Origin: Pseudoalteromonas viridis
GTDB lineage: Bacteria > Pseudomonadota > Gammaproteobacteria > Enterobacterales > Alteromonadaceae
Length of the DNA stretch: 64,000 nt
NCBI RefSeq assembly: GCF_017742995.1
Contig: NZ_CP072426.1
Location: 1,054,001 to 1,118,000, forward strand
Reading direction: 5' to 3'
In this document: in pieces, positions 45,349 through 54,425 of the stretch
How the letters are laid out: each line of letters starts with the position of its first letter
How positions within the stretch are numbered: the stretch's first letter is position 1
Translations under genes and position numbers: made by a program
The notes under the pieces: model-generated
What the model was told of the DNA's origin: nothing
The model's input: only the letters and a program-made list of their open reading frames with translations
The model's database searches: none

Positions 45349-46142
45349 GATTTTGCTCCCATCGTTGCGCATTTCATTGCATTTAGCCCAGCCTCACCGG
45401 CTATCACTACATCTACATCAACTTGGGTATGCACCCCTGCAAGATGGGCTGAATCTGAGTATTGCCATAACCACCAGGCCTTAGCCTGCTCTGGCACACT
45501 GGGGCTGTCGGCGTAATCGGCTAACCAAAAAGGCTGGCTGGCAAATTGAGACGATAAATTTTTTTGCCAAAAATCCCCATAACTGTAAAGGAGCGTCTGA
45601 CATCCAGTGCGCTGCTGCACTGCCGCGATGAACTTTGCAACTCCGCTGCTGATCTGCTCCGCAGAGCGGTTACTGGTGATCTCGACATCCAGCATAGGCA
45701 TAAGCGTGAGCCCAAGGCCCTGCACCGTCTTTATAAAGTTGCCGACCTGTTTAGCGGGGTCGTCATCTGGCTCAAAGAAGTGATAGGCCCCTACCTGCAA
45801 ACCGGCCGCCTGGGCGCCTTTCAGATGCGAATAAAATGCCGGATCTTGATAAGTAATACCATCAGTGGCTTTGATATAAACAAATTGCACCCCGGCTCTG
45901 GCAACCTGCTGCCAGTCAACAGTGCCCTGATAATGGGATACATCGATCCCCACTACTGGCTCGGCACTTGGATTGCTCAGATACTGCTGCAAATGCGATG
46001 GAAACAAGGCCTGGGCCGGTCTATCCGCCTGTTGCGCAGGCGGCATAATGCTGGGTCGGAAAAAATAGAGCAAACAAGCAATGGCCGTAAAGAGCACAAA
46101 GACCATGGGGGAATCATGTTCGAGCGTTTTGCTGGAAAGCAT
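45345..46142 (-). CDS. Membrane-anchored GH25 lysozyme
   Basis: 265 residues. An N-terminal membrane segment (VFVLFTAIACLLYFF) without a cleavage site, then a GH25 domain with GIDVSHYQGTVDW, FVYIKATDGI, VGAYHFFEP and MPMLDVEI, which hold the conserved Asp and Glu catalytic residues, and WWLWQYSD at the end. It should cut the glycan strands of peptidoglycan in the periplasm. Chromosomal GH25 enzymes in Gram-negative bacteria occur in remodelling and phage or toxin settings; none of the latter is present. Confidence 0.88.
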   Translation of the reverse strand: MLSSKTLEHDSPMVFVLFTAIACLLYFFRPSIMPPAQQADRPAQALFPSHLQQYLSNPSAEPVVGIDVSHYQGTVDWQQVARAGVQFVYIKATDGITYQDPAFYSHLKGAQAAGLQVGAYHFFEPDDDPAKQVGNFIKTVQGLGLTLMPMLDVEITSNRSAEQISSGVAKFIAAVQQRTGCQTLLYSYGDFWQKNLSSQFASQPFWLADYADSPSVPEQAKAWWLWQYSDSAHLAGVHTQVDVDVVIAGEAGLNAMKCATMGAKS

Positions 46143-46282
46143 TCAGTATCCTTATCATAAATGGGTGCTACCAAGCGAATAGCATTTAGTTTAGTCAAAG
46201 GAAGTGAATTTGTCTGATGAGATGTCTGGTACAACGAACGGGCTGGCTTTACCACCGAGCCCATCCGGACAGGCAGGGTGAC

Positions 46283-46534
46283 CTATTGTTTAAGCTGCGC
46301 TTTTGCCTGTTCTACTTTATCGTAATCCAGACCCAGCTCCTGTACTGCTTCTTTGATCAATGCCGGATTTTGCATTACCAGTGCCATCAGCTGTTGTAGT
46401 TTATCAGCCGGAATATTTAGCTGCTGAACAACAGCCATCGCCATTAACGGGTTTTCGGTCAGTGCCTGAAAAACCTCATTGATTTTTTCATCACTAATAT
46501 TGTGCTCTTTAAGCAGGGCAATAATGGGGTTCAT
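46283..46534 (-). CDS. DUF2999 family protein
   Basis: 83 residues, all helical, with two similar halves (ISDEKINEVFQALTENPLMA, KLQQLMALVMQNPALIKEAV). Short proteins of this kind are conserved in Vibrio, Shewanella and Pseudoalteromonas with unknown function. It lies 15 bases after the start-side end of the methyltransferase gene and is probably cotranscribed with it. Confidence 0.75.
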   Translation of the reverse strand: MNPIIALLKEHNISDEKINEVFQALTENPLMAMAVVQQLNIPADKLQQLMALVMQNPALIKEAVQELGLDYDKVEQAKAQLKQ

Positions 46535-46549
46535 GTGTTTTATCCTATA

Positions 46550-47755
46550 TTAATCTTGTAGTGAATCGTTACGGCACAACACCGCGCCATAAAATCCGTC
46601 GAATTCTGAGCTTATACTTGGCAACAGGCTCAGCTCTTGCTGTAATGTCCAGTCAGGGTTTACGTCTAAAAACTGTGCAACCTGTTGTTGGTTTTCAACC
46701 GGCAGCACTGAACAGGTTGCATAGACCAGCTTGCCACCCGGGCGACACATTTGGCTATAGCGTTGTAACAAGTCTGCCTGAAGCGCGATGAGCTCATCAA
46801 TGCTTTGTTCGCTCAGATGCCACTTGCTATCCGGGTTACGCCTCAACACGCCAGTCCCAGAACATGGCACGTCGAGCAGAACTCGGTCAAACTTGTCTTT
46901 CAGGCGCTTAATGGTCTTATTATTTTTGATAACCCGGGTCTCAATCATGTGACAACCGGCACGCTTTGCACGCTTTTTCAGGTTATCCAGTTTATGCTGA
47001 TGAATGTCCATCGACAACAGACGACCTTTGTTGTTCATCAAAGCCGCAATATGTAAACTTTTGCCGCCAGCACCGGCGCAGGCGTCGACCACTTTCATGC
47101 CTGGTGCCAGCTCAAGTAACGGCGCTATTTGCTGAGAGCCGGCGTCTTGCATTTCGCACTCGCCTGCCTGAAACGCGCTGGATCTAAACACTCTATCAAC
47201 AGCCTCAATCGCCAGGGCATCCGGCAACGATGAGGAGACAGGTTCACAGGCTATCTGCTCCTTCGTTAATTTACTGGCAAGCGACTGTGCTGAGCTTTTC
47301 AAGGTATTGGCTCTGAGGTAATAACCCGGCGCACGATTTAACGCCTGCGCCACAACAGGCCAGTGTTGCCCAAGTTGCGACTCCCCTAATCCATCGAGCC
47401 AATCAGGATAGCTGAGCTGGACAGCCCGAGGGGCGCTCTCAAGACGTGCTTGCAGATCAGATTTTGTGAGTTCACACATCTCTTCCCATTCAGGGATATG
47501 TCCATCGTTAAGCACCTGATATGCCTGCCAGATGGGCCAAAAGTCCTGCTCAGTCACATTGCTTAGGTACGCCAGCTTACGCACAAAGCGCACTAAGTCA
47601 TACAATGTCGTAACAAAATAGGCTTTATCTTCACGACGCCAGTGTGGGTTGTCCTGAATATGATGCTGGATAACTTTATCAGCATATAGAGAATGCTGGA
47701 TAATGCTGTTAAATGCGGTGTGTAAAGTATTGATTAGTTGACGGTCAACGGTCAC
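46550..47755 (-). CDS. RsmB-like RNA m5C methyltransferase
   Basis: 401 residues of the NOL1/NOP2/Sun family. SAM site MKVVDACAGAGGKSLHIAAL, motif IV DVPCSGTGVLRRNPDSKW, motif VI VYATCSVLPVENQQQV; the two Cys residues are the catalytic pair. The N-terminal region is helical and unlike the NusB-like domain of true RsmB, so this is one of the RsmB-like paralogues that modify rRNA or another RNA. The target base is not known. Confidence 0.85.
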   Translation of the reverse strand: MTVDRQLINTLHTAFNSIIQHSLYADKVIQHHIQDNPHWRREDKAYFVTTLYDLVRFVRKLAYLSNVTEQDFWPIWQAYQVLNDGHIPEWEEMCELTKSDLQARLESAPRAVQLSYPDWLDGLGESQLGQHWPVVAQALNRAPGYYLRANTLKSSAQSLASKLTKEQIACEPVSSSLPDALAIEAVDRVFRSSAFQAGECEMQDAGSQQIAPLLELAPGMKVVDACAGAGGKSLHIAALMNNKGRLLSMDIHQHKLDNLKKRAKRAGCHMIETRVIKNNKTIKRLKDKFDRVLLDVPCSGTGVLRRNPDSKWHLSEQSIDELIALQADLLQRYSQMCRPGGKLVYATCSVLPVENQQQVAQFLDVNPDWTLQQELSLLPSISSEFDGFYGAVLCRNDSLQD

Positions 47756-47912
47756 GCGGTGTTCTCTGCCTGCAAATATTGAATCTGAATTGTAGCGCTT
47801 TTAACGAGCTCAGACCACATGTGGTTCACCGACAAACAGCAGCTTATTAAAAAGGGTTGTGCCTTCTGAGAAACGCCCATCAAGGTAACGTATGCACTCT
47901 CATTGAAACAAT

Positions 47913-47918
47913 TTGACA
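47913..47918 (+). promoter_or_regulatory. Putative -35 box of the first double-glycine peptide gene
   Basis: TTGACA in the context AATTTGACAACA. Nearly the same context (GTTTGACAACA, TTGACA at 48267-48272) lies before the second peptide gene. The -10 regions are weak in both, so an activator may be needed. Confidence 0.4.
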
Positions 47919-48004
47919 ACATGGTTAATTATACGACAAATTAAAAAAGCGCCTTTGACGTTTGCAGTAAAGGAAGCATAACGAACATGACAAAGGATTA
48001 AAAA

Positions 48005-48184
48005 ATGACACTGACAATGAAAAAATCACACCTCAAATCCCTCTCAGAGACAAAAAAACTAGCTCCGGCCCAGACTCCTCAGGTCGCAGGGGGTGAGTTT
48101 TCCTGGTGGCACCGGGATTGTATTCCAATGACCGCGGAGTGTGCATCTGGCAGCCCTTGCGTGATCACTGGGGCCTGTAACTAA
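48005..48184 (+). CDS. Double-glycine leader peptide precursor 1 (59 residues)
   Basis: ATG at 48005, stop TAA at 48182-48184, preceded by AAAGGA. The 30-residue leader ends in QTPQVAGG and aligns without gaps to that of the next gene (17 of 30 identical, including KK, LK, LS and AQTP). The 29-residue core EFSWWHRDCIPMTAEC then ASGSPCVITGACN has four Cys and two adjacent Trp. Double-glycine leaders are cut by C39 peptidase transporters during export. Cys residues could form disulfides, thioethers or heterocycles; no modifying gene is nearby. Bacteriocin or signal roles are inference. Confidence 0.75.
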   Translation: MTLTMKKSHLKSLSETKKLAPAQTPQVAGGEFSWWHRDCIPMTAECASGSPCVITGACN

Positions 48185-48199
48185 ACGCTCACTATGTTG

Positions 48200-48222
48200 A
48201 AAAGCCCGTTTGACGGGCTTTT
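48200..48222 (+). terminator. Terminator after peptide gene 1
   Basis: AAAAGCCCGT and ACGGGCTTTT form a 10-bp perfect stem with loop TTG, 15 bases after the stop. It separates the two peptide genes, which then need separate promoters. Confidence 0.8.
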
Positions 48223-48359
48223 GACCCATCATTAAAAAACAAAAAAATAAACACAACAAAAACAGTTTGACAACACAATGTGCATCATGACACATTGAAT
48301 GTACCTGCAGTAGGAAATTCGCAGGTCACTTTTAACATGAATAACTAAGGATATATCTC

Positions 48360-48581
48360 ATGAAATTACAAGTAAAAAAAACCAAGTTGAAAGCACTATC
48401 TCAGTCTCAGCAGTTAAACCTGGCGCAAACGCCTAACGTTGCAGGCGGTAACGTTGAACCGGATAGCAGCTACCCAAGTTACCGTAACTGCCCGCCACCA
48501 ACCGACACAGATACCCTTGCGACAAGTCCAGGTCCTGGTCAGATCTGCGTAGTTACAGGTCCTTGTACTGGGCTCGATTAA
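48360..48581 (+). CDS. Double-glycine leader peptide precursor 2 (73 residues)
   Basis: ATG at 48360 preceded by AAGGA. The leader of 30 residues ends in QTPNVAGG. The 43-residue core begins NVEPDSSYPSYRNCPPPTDT and ends GQICVVTGPCTGLD: three Cys, Pro-rich, no Trp. The end motif CVVTGPC matches CVITGAC of peptide 1 while the rest of the core does not, so the leader and this motif are under selection and the front of the core varies. Function unknown; an exported modified or disulfide-bonded peptide is the best reading. Confidence 0.75.
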   Translation: MKLQVKKTKLKALSQSQQLNLAQTPNVAGGNVEPDSSYPSYRNCPPPTDTDTLATSPGPGQICVVTGPCTGLD

Positions 48582-48587
48582 TCGCCG

Positions 48588-48623
48588 GGCAATGCAACTT
48601 CTGCCGAAGAAGATTGCATTGCC
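48588..48623 (+). terminator. Strong hairpin after peptide gene 2
   Basis: GGCAATGCAA and TTGCATTGCC form a 10-bp perfect stem, with TTCT/AGAA pairing inside. No T tract follows, so it may protect the 3' end as well as stop transcription. Confidence 0.55.
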
Positions 48624-48814
48624 ACACTCTTGATGAGTATCAAACTCCCCCTATCTTCACGGTGAATGCCTACTACAAAGTCTAAATAGGTACCTTAGCA
48701 GAAGTCGGTTTTCAGCTCATTGGCATACTTTATAAATGCCACCAGAACACAGCCACACCAGCTTAATGAAGGACTATATCGCGTTGTTTTGCGCTTTTGA
48801 TACGACAGAGCGAG

Positions 48815-49708
48815 CTACTCCCCCAAACGGCCAGACGTTAATACCTTCTCTGGTACGGGAGCCGAGGTGTTTTCATGGGTAAAAAACCACATGCGGTTAT
48901 CGTGCACGACATAAGGCGCTTTGACTTTGTAATTCAGCCAGGTATTCCGATCCATATAGGATGATGGCATCAAAGCATATCCAGTGGTTGCGAGCGCCAG
49001 TTTATCAACTAGGCTAAAACCACGCTGAAACTCCAGGTGAATCACATCTTTCTCTTGTCCATTATCCCTCATCTTACCGGGTACAGAGATATGCGCAGTG
49101 ATTCCACATGCACCATCAACTTCGGCACCAAAGTTCATCAAGGTTTTTATCTCTTTGAGACGTTCATAGTTCACTCGTTTTTTAGCCGGGAATAATTCAC
49201 AAAGTGGTCCTTTGTACAGTATGCTGACATTGTTCATTAACTGGTCACTTGAGATGCGATATAGCCCAACGAACTCTGCTCCGCTGATTTTCTCAAATGC
49301 ACCCGCAAGCCCTGTACTGACAACATTGAACGCATGGTTATCCAGATCTGCCTCATTTAGCTTTGTCACATATACATGAGCCGGTTTCCAGGCAAACTTT
49401 TTATCCGCCACCGACTGACTGGCCATAGATCCCAGCAGCTCAACCACGCCCCCGGTCAAAAAAGCGGCACTATACTCTGCGCCAACCAAAGCTCGATTGG
49501 CTTTAAACTGGGCATGCTCTGCCTGCGCCACATCTGATAGCCCAGCCGTTTTGCGCGACATGTGTGCTACATTGAGGGCGAAACTTTTGTTGGTGTCAAA
49601 GTGATAAACTTCCGCGCTTTCGCGCTCAATCACCGGCGGTTTTGGCGCCGTACACGCCGCAGCAGAGAGGCCCAACAATACAGTGGTACAAAGTTTGGGT
49701 AAGGTCAT
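48815..49708 (-). CDS. Hypothetical lipoprotein
   Basis: 297 residues from the ATG at 49708, which has AAGGAA before it; the longer frame starts at 49744. Lipobox LSAAAC. The mature part contains HMSRKTAGLSDVAQAEHAQF and a hydrophobic segment YSAAFLTGGVVELLGSM, then several strands (HISVPGKMRDNGQEKDVIHL). No family recognised. It points towards the peptide genes and ends about 190 bases from the hairpin. Confidence 0.65.
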   Translation of the reverse strand: MTLPKLCTTVLLGLSAAACTAPKPPVIERESAEVYHFDTNKSFALNVAHMSRKTAGLSDVAQAEHAQFKANRALVGAEYSAAFLTGGVVELLGSMASQSVADKKFAWKPAHVYVTKLNEADLDNHAFNVVSTGLAGAFEKISGAEFVGLYRISSDQLMNNVSILYKGPLCELFPAKKRVNYERLKEIKTLMNFGAEVDGACGITAHISVPGKMRDNGQEKDVIHLEFQRGFSLVDKLALATTGYALMPSSYMDRNTWLNYKVKAPYVVHDNRMWFFTHENTSAPVPEKVLTSGRLGE

Positions 49709-50082
49709 GGTCAATTCCTTGTTTTTAATGCGAGCGAATGGCAAAACTTTATCGCTTAAGCGCCACTCTTATTATTATTAGAACTGTCATAACCTAACAT
49801 AATCAATGTATTACATAAAGAAATCGCTAATAGTAACCCGCAGCGTTAATGTAATAACCGCTCTTCAAGCAATCGAAGTCAATTAAGCCAGCACTGACTC
49901 GTTACCTGCCCAGTCACATAGTTTGCATTGATGAACCTCCGCTCGTTTACACAAAGCAACAAGTTAGTCGACATCGAATACACATTTCCCCCTTTGTCCA
50001 CAGGACAAGAAATTTCGCCGTCTGTTAGAATGCCATTGGCTTTAATGTACACGGATATAACTATTGATAAATTGGAGAAAAT
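49709..50082. other. Divergent promoter region of two lipoprotein genes
   Basis: About 370 bases between the divergent lipoprotein genes. A/T-rich stretch TTATTATTATTAGAACTGTC lies about 60 bases from the minus-strand start. A 51-codon plus frame (49931-50086) overlaps the next ATG but lacks a ribosome-binding site. No clear operator was seen. Confidence 0.4.
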
Positions 50083-51441
50083 ATGAAGTTTAAAGCACTC
50101 TTTTTGGCGACTAGCGCCGCACTGGCACTCAGCGCATGTGGTGGTTCATCGAACGATAAGCCCAATACAAATAAAGTACAACAAACTCAATCAACTACTT
50201 CCAAGTCCGAACCGGCTCCTGTGTTTTCAGTAGCAGCCACAATAAGCAGTGGCTGCAGTAGCGCGACCGTCCCTACGGTCGCAGAAGTGGTTTTTCACAG
50301 TGCCAGTGGCCAGTTCATCTCTAGTGTAACAACGGGAGCAGACGGTAAATTCGCGCAGACCCTTCCGGAAAACACACATCATGTTTCGTTGATCTCTAAA
50401 AATGCGGATAACGAGCCCAAAAGGACTCAGCTATTTACATTGCTGGATGTTAGGAACACAGATTATGGCATCGTCGAGTTTAACCGACAGCTAACCTGCG
50501 AATGCCCAAGGAAAAACATCGACCTGAGCCCCCTTTCTGCCAGTCAGCCGGACTATTATATCAACGGCTTTATTGGTGACGAGGTCTCGTTGCGAAACCC
50601 GGATCCTGATAAAGCCTATTTGTGTACCGAGAGTAAACATGCCATTCTGCACATCAGCAATGAAGACTACAGTGATGTGCGTGGCGGCCTGTTTAACCTC
50701 GAAGGAGAAGGCCCGTTTGTATTGACCGATGACGCCTTTAGTAGCCAGGGTGTAAAAGTCAATATTGCCGCTTTACCATTCTCAAACGAAAATTACCCTA
50801 GATCCCGTGTGTTTCTGAGCTCATTTGATGACAAAGAAGAGCTCAGCACCCAGTTCGCGCTGGGCGAAAATCCGCGCAACAAATTTATCTTCCCGGATCT
50901 TGCTACCACCAGCTATGCACACAACTCTGTTACTGAGCATACCGTTTTGCCGGGCTTTGATATGTACACTTCATCGGCAACTATAAACACCATTGCTGAT
51001 GACGGTCAGCCAGCCAGCACTGAACCTTTGCTCTACAACAGCGCTTTTCAAAATGCATTTGAGCAATTTGCCCAGTCTATGGCGGAGCAAAACAATGGCA
51101 ACCTGTTCGACTATGATTTTTCGGGCGTGGATCCACGCGTTAATATGGTCGCCATTACCTTGCTGTGGGAGGACACTGTCAATGGCAATGTCCGGTGGGA
51201 AGTCATGAGTAAACCTAAGGCAGCCATTCCCGACTTCGAATTTGGTGGCAGTGTAAATACCAATATCACCACAGTTGAGGGGGTAGAGATAAATCTGGAT
51301 GTAGCCGCTCTGAACTTTTCGGGTGAATTTGACGCGCTCAGGCAGGAATATCAAAAAGGGAGCGCGGGTAACATATATACCGATACCTCGCTCCTAAAAG
51401 GTGCAGCCGTTTACAGTTTTGAGATTGAAGAGTCAGAATAA
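50083..51441 (+). CDS. Hypothetical lipoprotein
   Basis: 452 residues. Lipobox LALSAC followed by GGSSNDKP. After a Gln/Thr/Ser linker there is a carboxypeptidase-regulatory-like domain (VPTVAEVVFHSASGQFISSV, TTGADGKFAQTLPEN), probably extracellular or periplasmic. The rest (about 150-450) is unassigned. GGAGAAAAT precedes the ATG. Terminator at 51528. Confidence 0.65.
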   Translation: MKFKALFLATSAALALSACGGSSNDKPNTNKVQQTQSTTSKSEPAPVFSVAATISSGCSSATVPTVAEVVFHSASGQFISSVTTGADGKFAQTLPENTHHVSLISKNADNEPKRTQLFTLLDVRNTDYGIVEFNRQLTCECPRKNIDLSPLSASQPDYYINGFIGDEVSLRNPDPDKAYLCTESKHAILHISNEDYSDVRGGLFNLEGEGPFVLTDDAFSSQGVKVNIAALPFSNENYPRSRVFLSSFDDKEELSTQFALGENPRNKFIFPDLATTSYAHNSVTEHTVLPGFDMYTSSATINTIADDGQPASTEPLLYNSAFQNAFEQFAQSMAEQNNGNLFDYDFSGVDPRVNMVAITLLWEDTVNGNVRWEVMSKPKAAIPDFEFGGSVNTNITTVEGVEINLDVAALNFSGEFDALRQEYQKGSAGNIYTDTSLLKGAAVYSFEIEESE

Positions 51442-51527
51442 TTACCTGACTGCACAGAGATAGATGATATTTACCGACACCTCAGGCGTTATTAAACACA
51501 CCAGCAACACCCGCCAGTGACGGGATA

Positions 51528-51564
51528 AAAACGGCCAATTCGCGCAAAACAGATTGGCCGTTTT
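51528..51564 (+). terminator. Terminator after the 50083 lipoprotein gene
   Basis: AAAACGGCCAAT and ATTGGCCGTTTT form a 12-bp perfect stem; the closing Ts extend into TTTTACTG. Confidence 0.8.
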
Positions 51565-51717
51565 ACTGTATCCGCCCCCAACCGCTGCCAGCAAAGCTCA
51601 AAATAGCCAATTGCCTCACTTCAAAAGATCTCAACGCCAAAGATTTAAAAATCAATGTAACGATGCACTGTTACGCTTGCTAAGATTAATCGAACCTTGC
51701 ACAACAAGGACAAAGAT

Positions 51718-52599
51718 ATGCCCTCTGCATTGATTGAAATCGGCTTACCTGTCGCACTGATATTTATTATGGCAGGCGTGGGGCTCAGCCTCAAACCAAC
51801 AGACTTTCAGCGCGTGTATTTACAGCCCAAGAGCTTTTTTATTGGCGCGCTGTGTCAGCTGATCCTACTGCCCTTACTGGCAGTGGCTGTCATCGCAGTC
51901 ACGGGGTTAACAGGGGAGCTGGCAATTGGCTTATTTATTTTGGCTTTGTGTCCAGGTGGAACAACCTCCAATCTCTACACATACTTAGCGAAAGGAGATG
52001 TTGGCCTGTCTGTCTCTCTAACGGCCGTGATTGGATTTATCACCCCTTTTAGTTTGCCATTATTGGCCGCATGGGCAATCGGATACTATGGTCAAAACAA
52101 TACCTTAATCGAGTTTCCTGTCTTAAAAGCCTGGTTACAGCTCATTGTTGTCGGTGTTCTGCCAGTCCTGGTTGGCATGGCGATTAATGCCAGATGGCCC
52201 GGCTTTGCTAAAACAGCCAGCCCCTATATCAGCTGGTTCTCGGTCGCAGTATTACTTCTGGTAATAATCAGCATCTGTTTTAAACTGGGCGATAAGTTGT
52301 TGAACTACCTGCTACTGGCCGGGCCCTCTGTCATCACCTTAAACCTTATTTCTATGCTTGCAGGATTTTTGGTGGCACACACATTGTTGCACTGCGCGAC
52401 AAAGACTCGCACCATTACTCTGGAGGTTGGTCTGCAAAATGGCACGCTCGCCCTTTTAGTAACAACAGGCCTGTTGAGCAATGAAGTAATGTCTATTGCA
52501 CCAAGCATCTATAGCTTGTTTATGTTTATCAGTGCCGGGCTGTTCACTGCCTGGGCAGTTAAACAGCATAAAAAAGCCTTAGCACTGGCGGCAGAGTAG
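51718..52599 (+). CDS. BASS-family (bile acid:sodium symporter type) transporter
   Basis: 293 residues from the ATG at 51718, with AAGGA at 51706-51710; an upstream TTG frame has no support. About nine membrane segments. The family motifs are LALCPGGTTSNLYTYLAKGD and, near the end, TLEVGLQNGTLALLVTTGL, which form the sodium and substrate sites. The substrate is unknown: relatives carry bile acids, pantoate or pyruvate-like acids. Confidence 0.88.
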   Translation: MPSALIEIGLPVALIFIMAGVGLSLKPTDFQRVYLQPKSFFIGALCQLILLPLLAVAVIAVTGLTGELAIGLFILALCPGGTTSNLYTYLAKGDVGLSVSLTAVIGFITPFSLPLLAAWAIGYYGQNNTLIEFPVLKAWLQLIVVGVLPVLVGMAINARWPGFAKTASPYISWFSVAVLLLVIISICFKLGDKLLNYLLLAGPSVITLNLISMLAGFLVAHTLLHCATKTRTITLEVGLQNGTLALLVTTGLLSNEVMSIAPSIYSLFMFISAGLFTAWAVKQHKKALALAAE

Positions 52600-52686
52600 A
52601 CAATTCAGTACCGCTGATGCTCAGTATGGTTACCACACACAAATGAGGGAGAGAGCCTGACAGGCTCTCAGCTAAAGTACGACAGA

Positions 52687-54129
52687 TTATTGTGCCGCCG
52701 TCACCAACTCCCAGGGCCCGGTGCCGTTTGGCTCATCACCACGAGTCCACCACTTTGCAACATACACTTTGCCATTAAAGCTGGCTTTATCGCCTTGCAG
52801 GTAGACCTTATTTGCCTCCCACGCGGCCACGTTATCAACAGGTGGTTTGTCATCCTTCGGCGGCAGATTATCAACCACAGTCACAGCAGGCCAACCGGTG
52901 TGGGAGCCGTAGAAGTTAGTGACACATTTTTCGTAATCACCTTCGACAAGCGCAGAGTAAGCCGTCTGATAACCCACAAGCTTGCATTCAAACGAGAACC
53001 CTCCCGGACGGTCAGCATAGTATTCCCAGTTTGCTTCCCAGTTGGTGTAAAGCACTTCACCAGCACCGTCCAGATTCAGACTACCAAATGGCGTTTGCTG
53101 CCAGCAGGTGTTTTCCTCATCGCTTTCTAGCGGAATATTATAATAGTGAGATAAACCTTCCCAGTAACGAATACGATTAACTGGCTGGCCTTTATTTTTG
53201 TTGTGCTCACCACATTCAATACCACCATTAATAACGTTGATGGTGGTACCAAAACCGTAGCCTATACCGGCGTTCAGCTCTGTCTGAGACGGCACCCAGG
53301 TACGATCGATCACGTGCAGCATGGCCGGCTTGGGTGCCTGTGGTGTCAGGAAGAACCAGATTGCAGAAGCCAGGTTGAGCCAGGAGTCGGCAACCAGGGC
53401 TGGATTGTTTAACAGCACGGTCGCGTCACCGTCAAACATGGCTTCGGAGAACATGCCATAGTTAAAGTGGTAAGACAGCTGCTTGGCACCTCGACCGAAA
53501 TACCCTTGCCCGTCAGCACACGGCCAGCGACGATTTTGCCAGTCATTCTGGCCACAGCCTGTGGTATAGCCAGGTTGCCCTTCAGACCAGCCCATTTCAC
53601 GCACATGAACCAAGGCTTGTTGCCACTCTTCTAATCTCAGCGGGTTATCCGAGACATTATCTTTCGCAATGTGACCACCGGTTTCCTGCGCAAAATGAGC
53701 AAACGCGGTGACGATAGACTTTTTACAAATGGCGTCTGCATTGCGGCCATCTGTATAGTCCCCACAAAACGCCGGAAACTTACCTATTGCGCGCAAAAAA
53801 CGCGTGTAAGTGTACTCCGGCGCAGCCATTTGGGTCAGAAAGTCCCACTCGCTCTGCCCAAATACCCGCTCTACGCGCTTTACGTTTTCGGGGTTAGTCG
53901 CAGCCCCAGGCACAATTGCGTCCACCACAGTATTGCTGCGGGTTTTTAATGCTTGTGCCCACACGCTATACATTGGATTTGAGGTCAGGGCAGCTTCGGC
54001 TGCTTGAAGCCCAGCTCGGTCGAGTAAATAGGCGCCAGAGTTGTTCGGATCAGGCTGAACATTAAGTGCCATTGCAGGCACGCTGATACACGCCATTACC
54101 GCCAGGCAAACGGAGTTGAGTTTTTTCAT
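52687..54129 (-). CDS. Secreted GH19 chitinase with chitin-binding domain
   Basis: 480 residues. Signal peptide ending ISVPAMA. GH19 catalytic domain: AFAHFAQETGGHI with catalytic Glu149, GYFGRGAKQLSYHFNYGMFS, and NVINGGIECG. A CBM5/12-type domain closes the protein (WEANKVYLQGDKASFNGKVY, AKWWTRGDEP). It degrades chitin outside the cell, in keeping with a marine particle-associated life. It is not next to other chitin genes. Confidence 0.92.
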   Translation of the reverse strand: MKKLNSVCLAVMACISVPAMALNVQPDPNNSGAYLLDRAGLQAAEAALTSNPMYSVWAQALKTRSNTVVDAIVPGAATNPENVKRVERVFGQSEWDFLTQMAAPEYTYTRFLRAIGKFPAFCGDYTDGRNADAICKKSIVTAFAHFAQETGGHIAKDNVSDNPLRLEEWQQALVHVREMGWSEGQPGYTTGCGQNDWQNRRWPCADGQGYFGRGAKQLSYHFNYGMFSEAMFDGDATVLLNNPALVADSWLNLASAIWFFLTPQAPKPAMLHVIDRTWVPSQTELNAGIGYGFGTTINVINGGIECGEHNKNKGQPVNRIRYWEGLSHYYNIPLESDEENTCWQQTPFGSLNLDGAGEVLYTNWEANWEYYADRPGGFSFECKLVGYQTAYSALVEGDYEKCVTNFYGSHTGWPAVTVVDNLPPKDDKPPVDNVAAWEANKVYLQGDKASFNGKVYVAKWWTRGDEPNGTGPWELVTAAQ

Positions 54130-54425
54130 AGGACATCCTTTACATGTTGTTGTGATCAGAAGGTGACTGTCGTATCACGTCCTGAGTTAAGTTCTTATCG
54201 TTCTAATTTACAGTGCGTCATCACACATAATTGCAACGTTCACAATCATCATTTAGACACACCGTTGTCACAATTATTACCAAGATGACATCGCTGCCAA
54301 CAACACCTGAGTATAAAACGTACTAATTTCGTACCTATTTTGACCATTATTTTTTGAACGGCTTTGTTTTAATTTGAGAAATGCTGCAAAATGGCGTTTC
54401 TGTAAATGACTATTGGCGGTAGCGT
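54130..54425. other. Divergent promoter region of the chitinase and GNAT genes
   Basis: About 300 bases with A/T-rich stretches. TTGTGATCAGAAGG precedes the chitinase on its side. No operator palindrome or small gene was recognised. Confidence 0.3.

Noticed and set aside
45564..46160. 198-codon plus-strand open frame
   Set aside because: Antisense to the GH25 lysozyme gene, whose motifs are clear; no ribosome-binding site or domain.
46550..47755. True RsmB (16S rRNA C967 methyltransferase)
   Set aside because: The N-terminus lacks a recognisable NusB-like domain and the gene is not beside fmt or def, so only RsmB-like is supported.
49931..50086. 51-codon frame ending over the start of the 50083 lipoprotein gene
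   Set aside because: The overlap looks like translational coupling, but there is no ribosome-binding site and the sequence contains the expected promoter region.
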